A stretch of 64,000 bases of DNA from Comamonas testosteroni TK102 (lineage in GTDB: Bacteria > Pseudomonadota > Gammaproteobacteria > Burkholderiales > Burkholderiaceae_C): assembly GCF_000739375.1 (NCBI RefSeq), contig NZ_CP006704.1, forward strand, positions 5,998,704 to 6,062,703, written 5' to 3'. Below the pieces are notes generated by a model. It was not told the DNA's origin. It saw only the letters and a list, made by a program, of their open reading frames with translations, and did not search any database. Each line of letters starts with the position of its first letter. Position 1 is the first letter of the stretch. Below, one piece after another: positions 55,492 to 64,000 of the stretch. The position numbers and the translations under genes were made by a program.

Positions 55492-56259
55492 ATGCAACTG
55501 AACCATGACCTGCTGACGGAGCGCCCCGCGCGCCAAGTCTCCCTTTCGGGAGCCTCCAACTTCCGTGATCTGGGCGGATATCAGGGCCTGGACGGCCGCC
55601 GCCTGCAATGGGGCAAGCTGTACCGCTCCGCGCATCTGGCGCACCTGACACAGCAAGACCTGGACCAGCTGCAAAAGCTGGGCATACACCGCAGCGCAGA
55701 CTTTCGCGGCGAAGGCGAAAGTGCGCATCTCTCCTATGCCTGGCCTCTGATCGAGCGCCATGCCCTGGTGGTCGAGCCCACCGTGGTGCAGCGCGCCCAA
55801 TCCCTGATGGAGCAGGGTCGCCACCTCAGCAGCCGCGATACCGAGGAGCTGATGCACGACACCTACCGCAGCTTTGTGAACGTGTACGGCAATCGCTTTG
55901 CGCAGTTCCTCGCACTGCTGCAGCTCAGCGATGCACCGCTGGTCTTTCACTGCACGGCCGGCAAGGACCGCACGGGCTGGGCTGCGGCCCTGCTGCTGAC
56001 GGCGCTCGGCGTGGACGAGGAGCAGATCATGGAGGACTATCTGCTGACCAATCAGTACTTCGTACGCCCGACCCAGATGTATGGCCAGCTGTCCGAAGAG
56101 GCGCTGGATGCGCTGTGGCGCGTGCAGCCGTCCTATCTGATGGCCTCGGTCGACGTGGTGCGCGCCCAGCATGGCAGCGTGGACCGCTATCTGAGCCAGG
56201 TGCTGGGTGTGGATGGCACCGCGCGCGAGCGGCTGGCCGAGCTGTATCTGGAGACCTGA
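55492..56259 (+). CDS. Tyrosine-type protein phosphatase (Y_phosphatase3)
   Basis: About 255 aa from ATG 55492; the frame is open to 55333 but the extra N-terminus has no similarity, so the start is a choice. The signature HCTAGKDRTGWAAALLL near residue 150 is the C-x5-R active site of dual-specificity/tyrosine phosphatases, with Asp, Lys and Arg as in bacterial MptpB-like enzymes. The N-terminal SNFRDLGGYQGLDGRRLQWGKLYRSAHL (in parts) is the other family hallmark. Targets may be phosphotyrosine proteins or phosphoinositides. It lies about 155 bp after the ligase on the same strand. Confidence 0.88.
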   Translation: MQLNHDLLTERPARQVSLSGASNFRDLGGYQGLDGRRLQWGKLYRSAHLAHLTQQDLDQLQKLGIHRSADFRGEGESAHLSYAWPLIERHALVVEPTVVQRAQSLMEQGRHLSSRDTEELMHDTYRSFVNVYGNRFAQFLALLQLSDAPLVFHCTAGKDRTGWAAALLLTALGVDEEQIMEDYLLTNQYFVRPTQMYGQLSEEALDALWRVQPSYLMASVDVVRAQHGSVDRYLSQVLGVDGTARERLAELYLET

Positions 56260-56396
56260 TCAACTTTGATAGCTTTAAACGCTTACCCCGTTTAGGCTAA
56301 ACCCATTTTCAGGCAAAACAAGCTGTTACGGCGGGGTATCTCCAGCCCGCTACCATGGGGCTACGAGCCGCAATGGATGCGGACAAGGAAATGCAG

Positions 56397-56546
56397 ATGC
56401 GCAAATGGCTCTCCCTGGCCGCAGCAGCCGCCACGCTGGTGCTGACGGCCTGCTCCGGCACCATGCCGGCCTCCTCCAGTTCCAGCAGCTCCGGCGGCGT
56501 GGAAATCTTCGGCACGGTGGACGCAGGCGTCAGCCGTACCTGGTAA
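56397..56546 (+). CDS. Small lipoprotein, 49 aa
   Basis: A short gene with AAGGAA 7 bp before the ATG at 56397. It reads MRKWLSLAAAAATLVLTAC, a clear lipoprotein signal with the lipobox LTAC (Cys19), followed by a Ser-rich linker and the end VEIFGTVDAGVSRTW. The mature part is only 30 residues. A bidirectional terminator follows. I do not know the function; the pattern GxVEIFGTVDAGVSRTW is reminiscent of a conserved small-lipoprotein tail in related Betaproteobacteria, but this is only an impression. Confidence 0.72.
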   Translation: MRKWLSLAAAAATLVLTACSGTMPASSSSSSSGGVEIFGTVDAGVSRTW

Positions 56547-56562
56547 GCCCCGCCGCAAGGCA

Positions 56563-56606
56563 CAAAAAAGCCCGCCGTGCTCCATGCACGGCGGGCTCTT
56601 GTTTTT
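56563..56606. terminator. Bidirectional terminator between lipoprotein and maeB genes
   Basis: GCCCGCCGTGC (56570-56580) and GCACGGCGGGC (56586-56596) with A run on the left and T run on the right; it serves both converging genes. Confidence 0.85.
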
Positions 56607-56615
56607 GCCGCGCGC

Positions 56616-58925
<2,310 letters not shown>

Positions 58926-59206
58926 CAGCGGTCTCCAGCTCGCAAAGTAAGTCATCCGCAGTAAGGACTCTCTATGGGCACATTACCCGGCCCCTGTGTT
59001 CCTGCGGACGATGAAATCGGATTTTGGATTGTAGGCCGAGCGCTATCAAAAAAAGAGGGGTTGCAGCTCGGCGTTTAAGGTCAAACAGCCATGACTGTTC
59101 AATAACAATGCAAACGAAATCATAGCATTATGCAAATAATGCATGAAGCACAGAGATATGATTCTTGTTGACCTTTGTTTGCCTGCCTCTCTGAAAGCTT
59201 CTGCCC

Positions 59207-60634
59207 ATGCTGCCCCGCCACAACGACCCGATTGCCGCCATTGCCACCGCCCCCGGGCGCGGAGCCGTTGGCATTGTGCGAGTCTCCGGCAAAGGTCTTG
59301 CAGCCCTGGTGCGAACGCTTTGCGGCAGGGAGCTGAAACCGCGCGAAGCGACTTATCTGCCCTTCAGGGATGCAGGCGGCTCGCCCATAGACCACGGCCT
59401 GGCCATCTACTTTCCCGGCCCCCACAGCTACACAGGCGAGGACGTGCTGGAGCTGCAGGCCCACGGCGGCCCCGTGGTGCTGCAGCTGCTGCTGGCGCGC
59501 TGCCTGGAGGCGGCCCAGAGTGGCAGCGAGGACGGCAGGCCGGTGCTGACAGGGCTGCGTCTGGCCCAGCCCGGCGAGTTCACCGAGCGCGCGTTTCTCA
59601 ACGACAAGATCGACCTGGCCCAGGCCGAGGCGATTGCCGACCTCATCGATGCCAGCACCGAAGCCGCCGCGCGCAGTGCCAGCCGTTCGCTGTCTGGCGC
59701 GTTCTCGCAGGAAATCCATGTGCTGCGCGACGCCCTGGTGCATCTGCGCATGCTGGTGGAAGCCACGCTGGACTTTCCCGAGGAGGAAATCGACTTTCTG
59801 CAGAAGGCCGATGCCTTTGGCCAACTCGAGCGACTGCGCGCCCAGGTCACTGCCGTGCTGGCACGCGCCCATCAGGGCGCGCTGTTGCGGGAAGGCATCA
59901 AGGTGGTGATTGCCGGTCAGCCCAATGCGGGCAAGAGCTCGCTGCTCAACGCACTGGCGGGGGCCGAGCTGGCCATCGTCACCCCGATTGCCGGAACCAC
60001 GCGCGACAAGGTGCAGCAGACGATCCAGATCGAGGGCGTGCCCCTGCATGTGATCGACACCGCAGGCCTGCGTGACAGCGATGACGAGGTGGAGCGTATC
60101 GGCATTGCCCGTGCCTGGGATGAGATTGCAGCAGCCGATGCCGTGCTCTTTCTGCACGATCTGACCCGCGTGGAACAGGCCGACTATGCGGCGGCCGATG
60201 CCGATATCGCCCGCACCCTGCAGGGCAGGCTGCCCGCTCAGGTGCCGGTCATCCATGTCTGGAACAAGACCGATATGGCGGCTGCCGATGTACAGGCCCG
60301 TCACACCGCCCAGCTGAATGCACAGCAGATCGCCTTGTCCGCCCGTACCGGCGACGGCCTGGACGCGCTGCGCAAGCGGCTGCTGGAAGTGGCGGGCTGG
60401 CAATCCGCGCCCGAGGGCCTGTACCTGGCCCGTGCCCGCCATGTGGAGGCCCTGCAGGCCGTGGATGTCCACCTGGAGATGGCCGACGCGCAGCTGGCGG
60501 CGCAATCCGCCCATCTGGATCTGCTGGCCGAGGAGCTGCGCCTGGCCCAGCTGTCGCTGAACTCGATCACCGGCGAATTCAGCTCCGACGACCTGCTGGG
60601 AGTGATCTTCTCCAGCTTCTGCATCGGCAAGTAA
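59207..60634 (+). CDS. mnmE: tRNA modification GTPase MnmE (TrmE)
   Basis: 475-aa GTPase that with MnmG modifies the wobble uridine of certain tRNAs. The N-terminal folate-binding domain starts [22 protein letters not shown]. The G domain at about 230-380 has G1 [13 protein letters not shown]2 GTTRD, G3 [13 protein letters not shown] and G4 NKTD. The C-terminal helix ends in FCIGK with the conserved Cys. ATG 59207 is the start. It is convergent with yidC across a bidirectional terminator; its place next to yidC is usual near the replication origin. Confidence 0.97.
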   Translation: MLPRHNDPIAAIATAPGRGAVGIVRVSGKGLAALVRTLCGRELKPREATYLPFRDAGGSPIDHGLAIYFPGPHSYTGEDVLELQAHGGPVVLQLLLARCLEAAQSGSEDGRPVLTGLRLAQPGEFTERAFLNDKIDLAQAEAIADLIDASTEAAARSASRSLSGAFSQEIHVLRDALVHLRMLVEATLDFPEEEIDFLQKADAFGQLERLRAQVTAVLARAHQGALLREGIKVVIAGQPNAGKSSLLNALAGAELAIVTPIAGTTRDKVQQTIQIEGVPLHVIDTAGLRDSDDEVERIGIARAWDEIAAADAVLFLHDLTRVEQADYAAADADIARTLQGRLPAQVPVIHVWNKTDMAAADVQARHTAQLNAQQIALSARTGDGLDALRKRLLEVAGWQSAPEGLYLARARHVEALQAVDVHLEMADAQLAAQSAHLDLLAEELRLAQLSLNSITGEFSSDDLLGVIFSSFCIGK

Positions 60635-60670
60635 GGCAGCAGGCAGGCCGCCGCCTTGTTCGAGCGGGCA

Positions 60671-60707
60671 TAAAAAAACGCCACCTTTTCAGGTGGCGTT
60701 CTTGTTG
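60671..60707. terminator. Bidirectional terminator between mnmE and yidC
   Basis: AACGCCACCT (60677-60686) and AGGTGGCGTT (60691-60700) with TTTC loop, A run on the left and T on the right. Confidence 0.85.
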
Positions 60708-60722
60708 GCGCTGGCGCCGTGC

Positions 60723-62435
60723 TTACTTGCCTTCGGCAGCCTTGCCGAACTTGGGCAGGTTGAACTGGGGCGGCACGCCCATGCGCTTGTTGATGATCCA
60801 CTGCTGAGCGATCGACAGAATGTTGTTCGTCAGCCAGTACAGCACCAGACCCGAGGGGAAGAAGAAGAACATCACGCTGAACATCAGCGGCATGATCCAC
60901 ATCATCTTGGCCTGCATGGGGTCAGGAGGAGCGGGGTTCAGGGCGGTCTGCAGCAGCGAGGACAGAGTCATCAGCAGCGGCAGGATGAAGAAGGGATCCG
61001 GCACCGAAAGGTCGTGAATCCAGCCGATCCAGGGCGCGTTGCGAATTTCCACGCTGGACTGCAGCACCCAGTACAGAGCCATGAAGACAGGGATCTGGAT
61101 GATGATGGGCAGGCAGCCGCCCATGGGGTTGACCTTCTCCTCGCGGTAGATGCGCATCATCTCCTGCTGCATCTGCTGGGGCTTGTCCTTCAGACGCTCG
61201 CGCATTTCCTGAATGCGGGGGTTGATGGCCTTCATCTTGGCCATCGAGGAGTAGGCCTTGGCGTTGAGCCAGTAGAAGGCGATCTTCAGCAGCACCACCA
61301 GGGCCACGATGGACCAGCCCCAGTTGCCGATGAACTTGTGCAGCTCGGACAGCAGCCAGTACAGCGGCTTGGCCAGAATCGTCAGCCAGCCATAGTCCTT
61401 GACCAGTTCCAGACCGGGCGAGAGCTTTTCCAGCATGGGCTCGATCTGAGGGCCGGAGAACAGGCGCGAGCTCACGGTCTTGGTCTGGCCGGGTTCCACC
61501 GTGCCCACGGGCGTGATCATGCCCACGGCATAGAGGTTGTCGCCCACCTTGCGCACGAAGTTGTCGCGCTGGATGCCGTCGGCCAGCAGCCAGGCGCTGG
61601 CGAAGTAATGCTGCACCATGGCCACAAAGCCATTGGGAGAGGCCTTGTCGACCTCGGCCTTGCCGCTTTCGATGTCCTTGAACTCGACCTTGTGGTACTT
61701 CTTGGCGTCGGTATAGACGGCGGGACCGGTGAAGGTGGAATAGAAGCTGGACTCATGCTCGGGCTTGTTGCCGTCGCGCACCAGCTGCATGTACAGCTGG
61801 GGGTTCACGGCGGTCGAGCCGGTGTTGACCACATCGTGCTGCACATCGACGGCATAGGAGCCGCGCTTGAGCGTGAAGGTCTTGACCAGCTTCACGCCAC
61901 CCTGGTCGGCGGACTCGAAGCGCACTTGCACGCTGTCCTGACCGTCCTTGAGCTCGCGCTCGCCGGGCATCACGGTCATGGGAGTCTTGTGCGTGGGGAA
62001 GTTGCCGCCGATCAGGCCGGTCTGTCCCAGGTAGACGCGCTTGGCGTTTTCCTCGAACACCTGCATGAGCTTCTTGTCATCCGCGGTGTCGGAGTACTTG
62101 AGCAGCTCGGAATGCTTGAGCGTGCCGCCTTCGCTGTCGAAGGTCAGACGCATGACATCGCTGCCCACAGTCACGTCCTGACGGGGCGTCACGGCCGCTG
62201 CGGGCTGGCCTGCGGCATTGGCAGCACCGGGCACATCGCCGGCAGAAGCGGCTGCGGCGGGCTGGGGAACGCTGACATCGGCAGGCTTGGCATCGGCCGC
62301 AGCAGGTGCACTGACCGTCTGCGGCGATGGGAAGAAGGTGGGCTTTTTGCCGTTATGGATTTGCCACTTGTCCCAGAGCAAAACCATGGAAAAGCCAAAT
62401 ATCACCCACAGTATGGTGCGGCGAATATCGTTCAT
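60723..62435 (-). CDS. yidC: Membrane protein insertase YidC
   Basis: 570-aa inner-membrane insertase that helps proteins into and across the membrane with or without SecYEG. The first membrane segment is ILWVIFGFSMVLLWDKW, then a large periplasmic domain (about 60-350). The core of five helices follows: LYWLLSELHKFIGNWGWSIVALVVLLKIAFYWLNAK (in parts), the conserved Arg-containing groove and the Pro/Gly-rich loop NPMGGCLPIIIQIPVFMALYWVL (in parts). The end has FFPSGLVLYWLTNNILSIAQQWI. It overlaps yidD by four bases and is the last gene of the rpmH-rnpA-yidD-yidC string. Confidence 0.97.
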   Translation of the reverse strand: MNDIRRTILWVIFGFSMVLLWDKWQIHNGKKPTFFPSPQTVSAPAAADAKPADVSVPQPAAAASAGDVPGAANAAGQPAAAVTPRQDVTVGSDVMRLTFDSEGGTLKHSELLKYSDTADDKKLMQVFEENAKRVYLGQTGLIGGNFPTHKTPMTVMPGERELKDGQDSVQVRFESADQGGVKLVKTFTLKRGSYAVDVQHDVVNTGSTAVNPQLYMQLVRDGNKPEHESSFYSTFTGPAVYTDAKKYHKVEFKDIESGKAEVDKASPNGFVAMVQHYFASAWLLADGIQRDNFVRKVGDNLYAVGMITPVGTVEPGQTKTVSSRLFSGPQIEPMLEKLSPGLELVKDYGWLTILAKPLYWLLSELHKFIGNWGWSIVALVVLLKIAFYWLNAKAYSSMAKMKAINPRIQEMRERLKDKPQQMQQEMMRIYREEKVNPMGGCLPIIIQIPVFMALYWVLQSSVEIRNAPWIGWIHDLSVPDPFFILPLLMTLSSLLQTALNPAPPDPMQAKMMWIMPLMFSVMFFFFPSGLVLYWLTNNILSIAQQWIINKRMGVPPQFNLPKFGKAAEGK

Positions 62436-62731
62436 GAAGACTTCTTAGGTGAGGAAGGTTGGGTGGTCGCGGAAGAATCCGAGGCATTGTCCAGAAAGGA
62501 AAACAGCCTGGGCTTTTGCTGTGGCACGGGATCATGCCCTCCGTCACACCACGGATGACAGCGCGCCAGCCGGCGCACCGTCAGATAAGAGCCTACCGCA
62601 GCGCCGTGTTGCTCCAGCGCTTGAAGGGAATAGGCCGAGCAGGTCGGCTCGAAGCGACAGGCCGACCCCAGCCAGGGACTGAGCAGCAGCCTGTAGCCAC
62701 GCACCACAGCCATGAGCAGTCGCTGCATCAT
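62432..62731 (-). CDS. yidD: Membrane protein insertion efficiency factor YidD
   Basis: 99-aa YidD family protein. The hallmark is LLMAVVRGYRLLLSPWLGSACRFEPTCSAYSLQALEQHG (in parts): an amphipathic helix and the Cys pair in C-R-F-x-P-T-C-S-x-Y. Cysteines of CDGGHDPV near residue 68 follow. The start overlaps the rnpA stop by four bases, and its own stop overlaps the yidC start by four bases. The protein is thought to help YidC insert inner-membrane proteins. Confidence 0.93.
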   Translation of the reverse strand: MMQRLLMAVVRGYRLLLSPWLGSACRFEPTCSAYSLQALEQHGAAVGSYLTVRRLARCHPWCDGGHDPVPQQKPRLFSFLDNASDSSATTQPSSPKKSS

Positions 62732-63285
62732 GGCTGGTTCTCCGGCTGATTAGCTATTGAATCAGTAGCTTCTTGCGTTTTTCCATCAAGGGCTTGAGGC
62801 GAATTTTCCTTCAACCCCACCTCCGCCGTGGTGGCCTGACGGGCCTGCGTCAGGCGGCGCGCCCCGGTCGCAAAAAGCTGTTGCAGTTCCTTGCGGACCG
62901 CTGCCTTGAGCTGGTCCGAGGTTGCACTGACGAATTGCTTACGGTCAAACCCCGAGCGCAGGCGCACCACATAGGAAGCACACAGCAGGGCGTCCTCGTA
63001 CTCCGAGGACACCGCATAGATCTGGCGCTTGATGGTGTGGCGCGTGACCGAGCGCCGTGCCCAGCGTTTGGGCACCATGGCACCCAGCCAGGCCTGCTTG
63101 CGCACTGCACCAATGCCAAACAGGGCCTGCGGATCGATCGATCCGGGCCCTGTCCTGGGGTTGGCAACCATGTCTGCAACCTCGGCCACCAGCTCCATGC
63201 GGTGCAGGGCGAAGTGCGGGGTACGGGCAATGGTGCCCGCGGACATGGTGGCCTGGAATTGCGGACGCGTTTTCAGCCTTTGCAT
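62728..63285 (-). CDS. rnpA: Ribonuclease P protein component
   Basis: 185-aa RnpA, longer than the usual 115-125 aa. The family fold lies in the middle (about 5-135): AWLGAMVPKRWARRSVTRHTIKRQIYAV (in parts), where the RNA-binding RNxxKR pattern appears as RHTIKR. A C-terminal extension of about 45 residues (QATTAEVGLKENSPQALDGK and more) is Gln/Asn-rich and not conserved. The start ATG 63285 reads MQRLKTRPQFQATM. The gene lies after rpmH by 64 bp and overlaps yidD by four bases. Confidence 0.92.
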   Translation of the reverse strand: MQRLKTRPQFQATMSAGTIARTPHFALHRMELVAEVADMVANPRTGPGSIDPQALFGIGAVRKQAWLGAMVPKRWARRSVTRHTIKRQIYAVSSEYEDALLCASYVVRLRSGFDRKQFVSATSDQLKAAVRKELQQLFATGARRLTQARQATTAEVGLKENSPQALDGKTQEATDSIANQPENQP

Positions 63286-63349
63286 AGGAGAGCCTCCGTT
63301 CAGAGGCCTTCAGCGCAGCGAAGGAGCAGACCGCTAGCCAACGCCGGCC

Positions 63350-63484
63350 TTAGACGGCCAGACGCTTGCGGCCCTTGGCGCGACGTGCGTTGATCACGGC
63401 ACGGCCACCCTTGGTCTTCATGCGGACCAGGAAACCGTGGGTACGGGCGCGGCGGATCTTGGAAGGTTGGTAAGTACGTTTCAT
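63350..63484 (-). CDS. rpmH: Ribosomal protein L34
   Basis: 44-aa ribosomal protein L34 of the large subunit, found by reading the minus strand from ATG 63484 to TAA 63350. The sequence starts [18 protein letters not shown] and ends [12 protein letters not shown], with the strong Arg/Lys content and G-F-L-V-R-M of the family. GGAACC before the start gives a modest ribosome site. It opens the rpmH-rnpA-yidD-yidC string; its promoter must lie in the origin region to the right. The place directly beside the DnaA boxes and the presumed dnaA start fits most Proteobacteria. Confidence 0.97.
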   Translation of the reverse strand: MKRTYQPSKIRRARTHGFLVRMKTKGGRAVINARRAKGRKRLAV

Positions 63485-64000
63485 GTTGGTTCCTTGAGAA
63501 GGTTCAGTATTTGCGTCGGCAAGGCGCCATGTTTGCGCCCGACCATTCCGGTTTTGCGCCGCACACTGTCACCGCCAAGCCCGATATTTTTTCACATGCC
63601 GAGCATGTCATCGGACCAGAAGGCAACAAACGGAACAAAGCACCCGCCACAGCGCCCGGGAACATGTTGTGCATGTTCTAAAGCAGCTGGGCGCGCGCGC
63701 ACAAAAAAGGCGCCCGGCTCATATCACCCTGAACACATTCAGGGAAACCGGGGATTATCACAGCGTTGCGCCTTTGATGCAATGACCCTTGAATTTGCTA
63801 TGGACTCATGAGGATACCGACAAGCCTGCGCAGAGGTCGGAGATTCTTTACAAGCCGCAGGCTGCCTAATCTATTAGGATGTGCAGCCTATAACGCACTG
63901 GAGCCGGGGACAGCCTTCTGATATTTTGTGGATAACTTCCGCAAAAGCTACAATACCAACCCCGCAACTGTTCCTCCTATCCACAATTAGACTTTTGACA
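63485..64000. promoter_or_regulatory. rpmH-dnaA intergenic region with DnaA boxes
   Basis: 516 bp without a supported gene between rpmH (minus) and the expected dnaA start just after 64000 (plus). TGTGGATAA at 63927-63935 is a perfect inverse DnaA box (TTATCCACA), and CTATCCACA at 63977-63985 matches in eight of nine bases. The area 63830-64000 is AT-richer. It probably holds the promoters of rpmH and dnaA and possibly part of oriC, but two boxes alone do not prove the origin. A plus-strand frame of 124 codons at 63437-63811 has no ribosome site and runs over the rpmH start. Confidence 0.75.

Noticed and set aside
63437..63811. Frame of 124 codons right of rpmH
   Set aside because: It overlaps the rpmH start antisense, has no ribosome site and lies in the promoter/origin region.

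Overview
The window looks like part of a Betaproteobacterial chromosome of the Comamonadaceae, probably Comamonas or a close relative; the genus is an inference. The basis is GC-rich core genes, several Bug/TctC-type binding proteins, a Comamonad-style dispersed intergenic repeat, and the chain rpmH-rnpA-yidD-yidC with mnmE next to a DnaA-box region at the right edge. The start of dnaA should lie just past base 64000, so the window sits beside the chromosomal origin. | Bases 1 to about 16,980 read as a genomic island or accessory segment. Codon use is visibly less GC-rich than in the rest. From left to right it holds: a Bug binding protein with a benzoylformate-decarboxylase-like and an FMN 2-hydroxyacid-dehydrogenase-like enzyme (a mandelate-type module); three adjacent small HAD-domain genes; an uncharacterised gene divergent from a small XRE regulator; a putative nuclease gene enclosed by 84-bp imperfect inverted repeats; an SMC-like ATPase with a Cap4/DUF4297-type nuclease (a probable defence pair resembling Lamassu); and an operon of three overlapping tyrosine recombinases plus a small coiled-coil gene. 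The recombinase operon ends next to the ssb terminator, which marks the right edge of the island. Its left edge is not visible and may lie outside the window. | From 17,000 to 64,000 the content is core chromosome. It includes DNA repair and replication genes (ssb, uvrA, recA, recX, topB with a C-terminal SWIB domain), metabolism (pyrF, sucCD, argC, birA, a MaeB-type malic enzyme), transport (MFS, CycA-like, YddG-like, EamA, TerC, two more Bug proteins), regulators (LysR, MerR, MarR, TetR, a two-component pair) and an acyl-CoA dehydrogenase/ligase cluster with its own periplasmic binding protein. | The intergenic DNA of the core carries several repeat families: at least five copies of a GC-rich repeat of about 100 bp, often at gene 3' ends and twice supplying the stop codon; two MITE-like elements with terminal inverted repeats; and strong hairpins and terminators. 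No tRNA, rRNA or CRISPR array was recognised.
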